Of a stretch of 64,000 nucleotides of DNA, positions 1 to 8,976 are shown piece by piece. The DNA is taken from positions 74,307,229 to 74,371,228 of the forward strand of contig OX393550.1 in NCBI GenBank assembly GCA_947650365.1, given 5' to 3'. How positions within the stretch are numbered: the first letter of the stretch is position 1; every line of letters starts with the position of its first letter. This DNA comes from Chamaelirium japonicum. Taxonomy: Eukaryota > Streptophyta > Magnoliopsida > Liliales > Melanthiaceae. A program made the position numbers and the translations under genes. The notes below the pieces were generated by a model, which saw only the letters and a program-made list of their open reading frames with translations, was not told where the DNA came from and did not search any database.

Positions 1-1500
1 GGCGCATTGAGCACCGAGGCAAAAGTTGCCTCAGACTTTGTCTGCGCATGTCGGAGCTGTCTCTCCAGGCACGGTGAGCGCCGAGGCGACGATCGGCTTG
101 AGTTTTGTCTGTGAGTGACAAAGCTGTCTCTCTAGGCGTGTTGAGCGCCGAGGTGAAGCGAAGCACCTAAGACTTTGTCTGTGAGCACTAGAGCTATCTC
201 TCCGGGCCCGTTGAGAACCAAGGCAGAGATTGCCTTAGACTTTGTTTGCGAGTACCGGAGTTGTCTCTATGGGCGCGTTGAGTGTCGAGGCGGAGTGAAG
301 TACCTCGAACTTTGCCTGTGAGCGCCGGAGTTGTCTCTCCGGGCACGTTGAGTACCGAGGCGAAGATCACCTTGGACTTTATCTGCGAGTGTCAGAGTTG
401 TCTCTCCAGACGCGTTGAGTGGCGAGGCAGAGCAAATCACCCCAGACTTTGTCTGCTAGCATCGGAGCTATCTCTCCGAGCACATTGAGCTCCGAGGCAG
501 AGATCGCCTTAGAATTTGTCTATGAGCGTCAGATATGTCTCTTTGGGCGCGTTAAGCACTAGGGCGGAGATCACCTCGGACTTTGTCTGTGAGTGCTGGA
601 GTTGTCTCTTTGGGAACGTTGAGCGCTGAGGTGGAGATCGTCTTGCACTTTGTCTTTGAGCACCGAAGCTGTCTCTCTAGGCGCGTTGAGCACCGAGGCG
701 GAGGTCGCCTTGGATTTTGTTAGCGAGCACCAGAGTTGTCTCTCCGGGCACGTTGAGCGCCGAGGCAAAGGTCACCTCGGACTTTGTCTACGAGTGCTGG
801 AGCTGTACGTCTCTCCAGGCGCGTTGAGCGCCGAGGTATAGGTTTCCTCAAACTTTGTCTACGAGCAACAAAGCTGGCGCATTGAGCGCCAAGGCGGAGG
901 TCCCCTCGGACTTTGTCTGCGACCACCAGAGCTGTCTTACCGGGTGAGTTGACTGCAAAGGCAGAGGTCACCTTGGACTTTGTTTGCGAGCGCTGGAGCT
1001 GTCTCTCCTGCCGTGTTGAGCATCGAAGTGGAGCGAAGCACCTCAAACTTTGTCTACGAGTGTCGGAGCTATCTGTACGGGCACATTCAGCACCGAGGCG
1101 GAGATCATCTTCGACTTTGTCTGCGAGTGCCAGAGCTATCTTTCCAGACGCATTGAGCACCAAGGCAGAGGTTGCCTCGAACTTTGTTTACGCGTGCCAG
1201 AGCTTTCCCTTTGGGCGCATTGAGTGCCGATGTGGATATCATCTCAGACTTTATCAGGCGAAGCGAAGCAACTCGGACTTTGTCTGAGAGTACCGGAGCT
1301 GTCTCTCCGGGTGTGTTGAGCACAGAGGCGGAGATCACCTCAAACTTTGTCTGTGAGCACTGGAGCTGTCCTTCCGGGCACGTTGGGTGCCAAGGCTAAG
1401 CGAAGTACCTCAAACTTTGTCACCAACTGCCAAAGCTGTCTCTCCAGCCACGTTGAGTGCCTAGGTGAAGATCGCCTTGGACTTTGTCTGCGAGCACCAT
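1..1500. repeat. 67-bp tandem array (type A), left part
   Basis: A minisatellite runs from the first base to the Cassandra insertion. The anchor CTTTGTCTG-like word recurs at about 581, 648 and 715, giving a 67-bp period; some units carry an extra GCGAAG and are about 71 bp. Units differ from each other by roughly 10-25 percent by eye. Each unit can fold into two hairpins: CCGAGGCG with CGCCTCGG, and GCGCCGGAG with CTCCGGGCGC. The period is not a multiple of three and both strands carry short chance reading frames, so it is not coding. Confidence 0.9.
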
Positions 1501-2226
1501 TGTAACATCCGCCCCAAAAACACAAGATATTGTCCGTTTTACCTGTGCCCGCACGAGAACTTCCTAGGGGGTCACCCATCCTAGTATTAATCTTGCCCGA
1601 GCACGCTTAACTACGGAGTTCTTATAAAATTCGTAGCGGTGTATGATTTTAAAACGTGGCTTCCATGTTTAGGTGGGGAAATTATATAAGTAGCTCAGGA
1701 TCTCCTTCTCTCCAAGCAATGTAGGGTAACTCATGGCCTTGTACACCTTACCTCACCTCATCCATCTTGGCATCACAGCCTTAGGAGTCTTGGTTCTTGG
1801 CTCTTGGATCTTGGAAGTCACAATCCACCCCCCTTAGGGCTATACGTCCACATGTAGGGTTAGAACCCCCCCATTGCGCGAGGAGAACCATCTCTGATAC
1901 CATTTTGAAACATCCGCCCCAAACAAACAAGATATTATCCGATTTGCCAGTTCCCGCACGAGAAATTCCCAAGGGGTCACCCATCTTGGTACTACTCTCG
2001 CTCGAGCACGCTTAACTACGGAGTTCTTACGAAATTCGTAGCGGTGCATGGTTTTAAAACACATCTTCTATGTTTGGGAGGGGAAATTATATAAGTAGCT
2101 CATGATCTCCTTCTCTCTAGGCAACGTGGGGCTAACTCATGGTCTTGTACACCTCACCGCACCTCACCTCATCCATCTTGGCATCATAGTCTCAGGGGTC
2201 TTGGCTCTTGGCTCTTGGTCGTTACA
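1501..2226 (-). mobile_element. Cassandra-type element, minus copy of an inverted pair
   Basis: On the minus strand a 5' LTR (2226-1906) is followed by a degenerate tRNA-Met primer site (TGGTATCAGAGA, about 1903-1892), a short non-coding internal domain (to 1823) ending in a G-rich polypurine tract, and a 3' LTR (1822-1501). The LTRs are about 320 bp and each holds a 5S rRNA-like segment (near 1556-1645 and 1960-2050, in reverse). A pair of LTRs around a tiny internal domain plus 5S homology is diagnostic for Cassandra, a non-autonomous element mobilised in trans. Both LTRs are diverged (for instance TGAAAC for TGTAAC at 1906). Confidence 0.85.
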
Positions 2227-2227
2227 A

Positions 2228-2967
2228 TGTCCAAGAGCCAAGAGTCAAGACTCCTGAGGTTGTGATGCCAAGATGGATGAGGTGAGGTGAGGTGAGGTGT
2301 ACAAGGCCATGAGTTAGCCCTACATTGCCTGGTGAGAAGGAGATCCTTAGCTACTTATATAATTTTCCCTCCCAAACATAGAAGACGCGTTTTAAAATAG
2401 TGCACCGCTACGGATTTCGTAAGAACTCCGTAGTTAAGCGTGCTTGGGCGAGAGTAGTACTAGGATGGGTGACCCCTTGGGAAGTTCTCGTGTGAGCACT
2501 GGCAAAACGGACAATATCTTGTGTGTTTAGGGCGGATGTTACAAAATAGTATCAGAGTCAGATTCTCCTCGCAATGGGGGAGGTCTAACCTTACACGTGG
2601 ATATGTAGCTCTAAGGGGGATGAATTATGACGACCAAGATCCAAGAGCCAAGAGTCAAGACTCCTGAGGCTGTGATGCCAAGATGGATGAGATGAGGTGT
2701 GGTAAGGTAAGGTGATGTGAGGTGTACAAGGCCTTGAGTTAGCCCCACATTGCCTCAATAGAAGGAGATCCTAAGCTACTTATATAATTTTCCCTCCCAA
2801 ACATAGAGACTTGTTTTAAAACCATGCACCGCTACGGATTTCAGAAGAACTCCGTAGTTAATCATGCTCGGGGGAGAGTAGTACCAGAATGGGTGACCCC
2901 CTAAGAAGTTCTTGTGCGAGCACGGACAAAGCGGACAATATCTTGTGTGTTTGGGGTGGATGTTATA
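2228..2967 (+). mobile_element. Cassandra-type element, plus copy of an inverted pair
   Basis: The 5' LTR (2228-2543) begins with TGTCCAAG and lacks about ten bases of the expected TGTGACGACCAAG start. It is followed by a mutated primer site (TAGTATCAGAG, from 2548), a short internal domain, a purine tract near 2614, and a 3' LTR (2626-2967) whose end is TTATA instead of TTACA. It abuts the minus copy at 2226/2228 with the LTR 5' ends facing each other. The outer flanks ACCAT (1496-1500) and GCCAT (2968-2972) look like one target duplication for the whole pair, with one mismatch. Confidence 0.85.
2420..2492 (+). promoter_or_regulatory. 5S rRNA-derived Pol III control region inside a Cassandra LTR
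   Basis: The stretch from AAGAACTCCG to GGGAAGTTC follows the plant 5S rRNA gene. Box A (AGTTAAGCGTGCTTGGG), the intermediate element (GCGAGAGTAGTAC) and box C (TAGGATGGGTGACC) are all intact in this copy. Only the 3' two-thirds of 5S is clear and it sits between LTR-specific sequences, so this is an LTR domain and not a 5S gene. In Cassandra this segment is known to be transcribed by RNA polymerase III; activity of this copy is unknown. Confidence 0.85.
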
Positions 2968-2972
2968 GCCAT

Positions 2973-3820
2973 ACCTATCTCTCTGGGCGTGTTAAGCGCC
3001 AAGGCGGAGCGAATCACCTCGTACATTATCTACGAGTGTCGGAGCTGTCTCTTTGGGCATTAAGCATCGAGGCGGAGATCACCTCGAACTTTGTCTGCAA
3101 GCACCTGAGTTGTCTCTCCGGGCACATTGATCGACGAGGTGGAGATCGCCTCGGACTTTGCCTGCAAGCACTAGAGATGTCTCTCCAGGCTCGTTGAGCA
3201 CCTAGGCGGAGGTCGCCTCAAAATTTATCTACAAGCACAGGAGATGTCTCTCTGGGCATATTAAGCACTGAGGAGGAGGTCGCCTTGGATTTTGTCTGTG
3301 AGCTGACTGTCCGGGCGCATTGAGCTTTGAGGTGGAGGTCACCTTGGACTTTGTCTTCGAGCGTATGAGCTGTCTCTCCAGGCACGTTGAGCTCTAACGA
3401 GGAGGTTGCCTTGGACTTTGTTTGTGTGTGTGTCAGAGCTATCTCTCAAGCGAGTTAGCGCCAAAGAAGAGGTTGTCTCGAACTTTGTCTATGCGCGCCA
3501 AAGTTATCTCTCCGACCACGTTGAGTATCGAGATGGAGATTGCCTTGGACTTTGTCTGCGAGCACCGGAGCTGTCTCTCAGGGTGCATTGAGCGACGACG
3601 GAGTGAAGGACCTCGAACTTTGTTTGCGGATGACGGAGCTGCCTCTCTAGGCGCGTTGAGTACTGAGGCAAAGATCGCCTCAGACTTTGTCTGCGAGCAC
3701 CGGATTTATCTCTCCGGGCACATTGAGCACCGAGGTGGAGCGAAGAACCTCAGACTTTGTCTGCGAGCGCCGGACCTGTCCCTTTGGGCGTGTTAAGCGC
3801 CGAGGCGGAGATAGCCTCGG
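2973..3820. repeat. 67-bp tandem array (type A), continuation
   Basis: The array seen at 1-1500 resumes directly after the Cassandra pair, with the same anchor words (GACTTTGTCTGCGAG, TCTCTCCGGGC). Joining 1500 to 2973 restores the unit apart from the target duplication, so the two parts were one array before the insertion. Confidence 0.88.
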
Positions 3821-4325
3821 ACTTTGTATTTGAGTGCTAAGGCTGTCTCCTTGGACTTTATTGCATGCCGAGGCAACAAGGGTGCCTCGAACTTTGTATT
3901 CGAGTGCCAAGGTTGTCTCTTTGGACTTTATTTTATGCTGAGGCAGTGAGGGTGTCTCGGACTTTGTATTCGAGTGCCAAGACTATCTCCTTAGACTTTG
4001 TTGCATACCGAGACTGTGAGGGTGCCTCGGACTTTATATTCGAGTGACAAGGTTGTTATCTTTGAATTTGTTGCATACCGAGGAGATGATGGTGTCTCCA
4101 ACTTTGTATTCGAGTACCAAGGCTGTTTCTTTGGACTTTGTTGCATGCCAAGGTAGCGAGGGTGACTCGGACTTTGTATTCGAGTGCCAAGGATGTCTTC
4201 TTGGATTTTGTTGCATGCCGAGGCAACAAAGGTGCCTCGGACTTTGTATTCGAGTGCCAAGGCTATCTCCTTGGACTTTGTTGCATACCAAGGTAGCGAG
4301 TGTGCCTCGGACTTTGTCCAAGGGT
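3821..4325. repeat. 70-bp tandem array (type B)
   Basis: ACTTTGTATT starts at 3891, 3961, 4031 (as ACTTTATATT), 4101 and 4171, an exact 70-bp period over about seven copies. The unit is a relative of the 67-bp unit: it shares the GCCTCGGACTTTGT core and the CCGAGGC hairpin arm but replaces the CGGAGCTGTCTCTCCGGGC half with TTGGACTTTGTTGCATGCC. Copies are more alike than those of type A, which suggests more recent amplification. Confidence 0.9.
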
Positions 4326-4364
4326 TGGCTATTTCCATGCCCTCAGTTGTTAATTGAACACCGA

Positions 4365-5110
4365 TTGATCGTGGGGGGACCCGGTGCGAGCAAATCAGCC
4401 TTATGTTTGGTTGGTCGAGGCAAGGCTCTTATCGGCCCAACCAGTTGTGGGGCGCAAAGTAGGTGCCTTTAGACATTGATTGATCATAGGGAGACCTTGT
4501 GCATCAAACCAGCGAAGGGACACGGAACTTGTACCTTTGCGTTTGCTAGCTGATCGTTGGAGACCTTGTGCGATTAAACGAGTTTTGTCTTTGGTTGTTC
4601 GCGACAAGGCTCTTACCGACCCAGCCGGTTGCGGGGCAAGAAGCAATTGCTTTTAGATATTGGTTGATCGTGGGGAGATCCTGTGCAATCAAACCAGAGA
4701 CAGGACATGGAGCTCGTACCTTTGCATTTACTAGCTGATCATGGGGAGACCCTGTGTGATCAAACTAGTCTTGTATTCGATTGGTCGAGGAAAAACTCTT
4801 ACCTACACAACCGGTTGCGGGATACAAACAGGTGCCTTTAAATGTTAATTTATCATGGGGAGACCTTGTGCGATCAAACCATCGAAAGGACACGAAGCTC
4901 GTACCTTTGCATTTGCTAGCTGATCGTGGGGAGACCCTATGCGATCAAAATAGTTTTGTCTTTAGTTGGTTGAGGCAAGGCTCTTACTGACCCAACTGAT
5001 TGCGGTGTACGAAGCAGATGCCTTTAGATGTTGGTTTATCTTGGGGAGACCCTGTGCGATCAAACCAATGAAGGGACATGGAGCTCGTACCTTGGAGCTT
5101 GATAGTGGCG
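4365..5110. repeat. 185-bp tandem array (type C) with a two-part unit
   Basis: The word TGATCGTGGGGAGACC recurs at about 4481, 4665, 4851 and 5037, spaced 184-186 bp. A second copy of the same word lies inside each unit, so every unit is a pair of related half-repeats of about 80 and 106 bp that differ after GATCAAAC. About four units are present. The array lies between the Tat gag and the type B array. Confidence 0.88.
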
Positions 5111-5394
5111 AAGCATTGGTTGATCAAAAGATTGAGAAGGACTTGTATACGGAAAGCGATTAGTTACCATTTTATTGATAACTCAAAAGGTGTTACATCA
5201 TGGATTTTAGATGAGTGATATTCTAAGTTGTTGACAATCCGTGGCGTTCTACTCTGATCGGTAGATGGGATGCTTCCCTTTCAGCTGATGCTATCGGTTG
5301 CCAAAACCATTGACTCTGCAAGCTTCTTTCTCCTTGGTTGCAGAGGGGGGGTCCTGAAAGGATCCATATCCTTATTTGAACTCTTAGAGATGTC
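5111..5394. other. Spacer between 185-bp array and Tat gag
   Basis: Non-repetitive sequence with no credible reading frame. On the minus strand it follows the gag stop and holds an AATAAA hexamer near 5174-5180, which might serve as a polyadenylation signal of the gag-only transcript; that role is inference. Confidence 0.4.
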
Positions 5395-6980
5395 CCTCCT
5401 ACCAGAGGTCTTCCAAGTGATGCGAGAGAGACTTGTATTTCACCGTTGGGTGTCCATGGCATCGATAAAAGTTGCAGTAGACCGATTTGCTTGTCGTGTG
5501 CTTTGTATAAGGTTGGAGAGAATTCTTTGTGCTGGACCTATTCGAGTATGATGTGTACGGGCAGATTCTAATCGGTGAAGTCGATTCTTTGAGGCTTAGT
5601 GGGTCTATCGACTGCCAGCCACTTTGGCCTCTTGGAGGATCCGTCTCCATTGGCCTGACCGTTGTGAGCACGGGTCATTGATCTCGTCACTTCTTTGTCG
5701 GAAGTATGCTTATTGAGGTCATGCCCTTGGAGAGCGACTTGATCGTCCTCTACCTTGATTTCCCTCTGAATCCAATCGAATAGTGCCTTGAGAGAGGCAA
5801 GTGGATTACGGATAAGGTCATCATAGATGTGGAGATCATAGCGTAAGGCGTTCTGGAACACCAACATATCGCTTAGTCGTCGAGGTAACGTCCGGAAAGC
5901 ACAGCGTGATCATTCCAGAACCTCTGGGTAAACTCTCGAAAGGCTTCATCCGATCACATGCGAAGTCGATAGAGGAAGTTTGGCTTAAGGTTCAGTTTAT
6001 AGTGCTGAACGAAAAGATTTGTCAGATCCTCAACCTAACTCACAGAGCTCGTCTGGAGGTGGTGATACCAATCGAGCGACATGTCATCCAAACTGCCCTT
6101 AAAGGTGCGGCATAGAACTTGGTTGTTATGGTCGTACAATGTCAACGCTTGCTTGAAGGCAAGGACGTGTAATTTTGGGTCTCCCGTCAGGCAGTTGAAC
6201 TTAGAAAGAATAAGAGTCCTCCAGCTCCGAGGGAAATGAGCATAGAGAATTTGCTAGTAAAACAGCCCTTCGGAGGCATGACTGTTCCGACAATCTCCTT
6301 GTTGGTTTGAGAGGCGTCAAGAAAGGAGATAAGGCATCAAGGGTGTTGAGTCACTCTCACTGTCCGATGCTCTGCCAGAGCTCGGTCGTTGTTGAAATGT
6401 AGTTGAACTCTAGGGTAGCGACCATCGTACTGAGTATTCCTCATGATGCAGGGGTCGAAGGATGAACTATAACTGAGTGGCACGACAAGACGAGCAGACT
6501 TATCAAGACACTCCCAGATTGTCAGTCTATGAGGAATTGACAAGGGTCCTCTCAAGAGGAGTTCGAGGGATCACAGTAGGGTGTCAGCGATAGATTATCG
6601 AGAAGGAACAAGGGATGGGTCGACTAACCGGTAGATGTCTGCTCCATCGGTGATGCCGGTGGCTGACCGTGGGAGATTGACTTCTACCTTGATGGCGATC
6701 CATTGGAGGGAGTCTCTTTCTATCATGAGAGCAATGTTCTGCTTTATGAGGGTGAGCAGTTAGAAGTCATCCGCCAAAACTTGATATGTCGCCTGAGGAT
6801 CGGCCCACAGGTGAGGCGTGCGCTTTCCCTGGGCATTGAGTAGTCACATTGACAGGCTGAGGAGATTGCCGAGTTGAATCTAAACAGTGCGATCAATTGA
6901 TCAGTGACTTCTCAAATCTACAGCAGGTTGCTGTTCTGGAGGTTGACTCATCGCAAATCTATAACTCATTGAGCGGGTCG
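5395..6980 (-). pseudogene. gag: Tat-lineage gag, broken
   Basis: Capsid/nucleocapsid precursor of a Ty3/gypsy element, decayed. The minus strand gives the plant Retrotrans_gag pattern: TGDPKLHVLAFKQAL then FKGSLDDMSLDWYHHL (about 6200-6060), LTNLFVQHYKLN (about 6030-5990) and FQNALRYDL with IKVEDDQ (5860-5750). In another frame, near 5480-5400, comes YCNFYRCHGHPTVKYKSL, the CCHC-like H-G-H-x-T motif followed by a Leu-rich helix typical of Tat gag; its last Cys is now Tyr. Stops and at least one frameshift (around 5570) break it. No pol follows. The N-terminal part (6200-6980) is weakly supported and its start codon is not identifiable. Confidence 0.72.
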
Positions 6981-7009
6981 TAGGACATGGAAAATCATGA
7001 TGCAGGTTG

Positions 7010-8962
7010 TGTTGTAGCTCGTGTGTCCTTAGCGTGGATTTTCTGTATAACATTAATAAAGATGACTTTAGTTATTGCTTTAATTAGAATACTACTCTGG
7101 TATATGATAATACTCATATAATAAAAGGACCATAGGGAACACAGTAGGCCACTAAGGCGCATGGAGGATCCATGCTTGGGAGACCCATTGGACCAGTTCT
7201 GTGTAGACCTAGAACTAGTTCACAGCTTTGGTGATGTTGGTCGCTTCATCGAGAATAAACTGTTGGCAGGTAGAGGATGTGGTGAAGTCTCCACCATGGG
7301 AACGTGGGATTCCTATTCACCTGACCAAGCACGATGATCATGTTGAACAGGAACCAAGATGGTGCACAGTTCAGTGATTCAGATACTGGTGCAGAAACCG
7401 TCTTACTACTATAGATAATCCGTCTTTAACCCTGAGGGACCATGTACATTGAGCCAACTAGTTGTGTGGTGCTTTGATGTGCCAACGTGTGCGGACCTTC
7501 CATAGTCCAATACCACGGTACGTTGGGTTACCCGGCTGGTGCTTGAGTGACAAGTAATCCCTACAGGTTATCCGATGTCCAGTGTTGGATGGGTGCATTT
7601 TGATGAGTCAATATGTCCACACAGTTAACCCAGGCCTGGTGGTTGTCAGTATGACTGACGATGTTCCGGATGCTAGGCATAGCACCGAAAGGTTTGTGGT
7701 ATTATAGATGACAAGTCATCAAACCCTAGTCAGATGATCGATCGGGATTTGACGGTGCTCCCCACCGCCCGAGTCTTATCATGGCACCAGTAATAGGAGG
7801 GACTGAGGATTATCGGAGTATAGTAGAGAATAGGGTTACGAGGGAGTAACATAAGTTTAGGATCACTAGAGTTCAACTCGCGTCGCACTCTAGGTGGCTA
7901 CGCAGGTTAATCGGATTAGGGCTGATTAACGGAACTTTCGGTGTGTCACCGGAACAGTTAATCAGGGATCCGGTTACAGCTAGAGATCCCGAACCCTGAA
8001 GGTTCCACCCTGTTGTTGTGTATAGGAATTGTTTCCCGACCTAGTTGGATACGTTGGATGCAAAGTAGCGCGATGGAGCGCAAACCCGGAGCCTAAGAAC
8101 CTAATTCATATATGTTATGGGCCGTAGGGGTATTTTGGTAAATACTAAAATATGGCTCAGAACATATTGAATATGGATCTTAGATTGAGCGGAATAATTT
8201 CAGGAGCTCACAGGCGCTGACGGAACTCGATTCCGAGTAGCGCACCTCACTTAGTCTCTCTTTCAGTTTTCGCTTTTCGTGAAGGGCGTTTTCGTCCGGG
8301 CTTCACGATAGACACCCGAAAGACCTAAATCCGACCCCCCCCTCATCCCTATCCACTAGGGGCCGGCCCTAGGTTGCTTGTAGCACTAGGGGACCGGCCC
8401 TATAAAGGAAATAGAGAGGGGAGGGGCCGGCCCTATGCTTTCCCTTCTCCAGAAAATCCGATCCTCTCTCTCTCTCTCCTCCTTTGTGGTTTCGGCCAAA
8501 GAAAAGAGAGGAAGAAGAAGGGAGAAGGAAGAGGAAGGAAGGAGAAGGAAGAAAGGAGAAAGAGGAGGAGAAAATCTCACGGCTCGCCATCGTCTTCGCA
8601 ACGAATTTTTTCATCGGCTCGAAATCCTTGCACTCAGAGACGAGATTTCGAGGATTCTTCAATTCGCAAAGGACAAGGTGCTATACGACAGTTTCCCTTG
8701 TAATTAAAGTGCGGTTCTTCATCATTCCGTCATCTCCGGATCATAGATCCATAAGGTATGATGAATCTAAACATCTAACTAGATGCATGCATGTCTTCCG
8801 TAGATCGTAGTATGCCTCTAGGGTGTCTGCACATATGCTAAGATCATAGAATTGCATGTAGATTGTTTTGTAGAATTAATTGTAATGAAACATACACCGT
8901 ATGATCTTCGGATCTTTCTTTTGCTTCCGCTGCGACTCTGATACACGGATCCAATTCCAACA
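7010..8962 (+). repeat. 5' LTR of A1 (1953 bp)
   Basis: Begins TGTTGTAGCTCG and ends AATTCCAACA, directly followed by the primer site. A TATA box (TATAAAGG, 8401-8408) lies between two copies of the palindrome GGCCGGCC (8361-8368, 8425-8432), so U3 is about 1.4 kb and transcription probably starts near 8430. Downstream are a 77-nt uninterrupted purine run (8498-8574) and a candidate splice donor AAG|GTATGA (8755/8756). Confidence 0.95.
8401..8408 (+). promoter_or_regulatory. LTR TATA box of A1
   Basis: TATAAAGG directly follows CCGGCCC. The equivalents are TATAAAG at 16278 (A1 3' LTR), minus-strand TATATAGG at 59993-59986 (A2) and TATATATG at 18592-18585 (family-B solo LTR). Conservation of GGCCGGCCC plus TATA across two families supports promoter function. 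Confidence 0.7.
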
Positions 8963-8964
8963 AT

Positions 8965-8976
8965 TGGTATCAGAGC
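8965..8976 (+). promoter_or_regulatory. Primer binding site of A1 (initiator tRNA-Met)
   Basis: TGGTATCAGAGC, complementary to the 3' end of plant initiator tRNA-Met, two bases after the LTR end. It defines the 5' LTR boundary and orientation. Confidence 0.93.

Noticed and set aside
1..1500. CRISPR-like array
   Set aside because: Units are head-to-tail without unique spacers, are diverged, and lie in a plant retrotransposon; this is a minisatellite.
1556..1645. 5S rRNA gene on the minus strand
   Set aside because: The 5S homology is partial and lies inside a Cassandra LTR with terminal TG...CA, primer site and a second LTR; it recurs in each Cassandra LTR and is not a stand-alone 5S unit.
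2281..2300. GGTGAGGTGAGG telomere-like repeat
   Set aside because: A short GGTGA microsatellite that is a normal part of each Cassandra LTR; the plant telomere word TTTAGGG is not repeated.
282..4472. Short Arg/Ser/Leu-rich reading frames on both strands
   Set aside because: They follow from the composition of 67- and 70-bp repeats whose periods are not multiples of three; no start, domain or codon bias supports a protein.
8374..8810. Overlapping 70-109-codon frames rich in Glu/Lys/Arg or Ser/Phe/Leu
   Set aside because: They are translations of the purine tract in the copia LTR; frames shift between copies.
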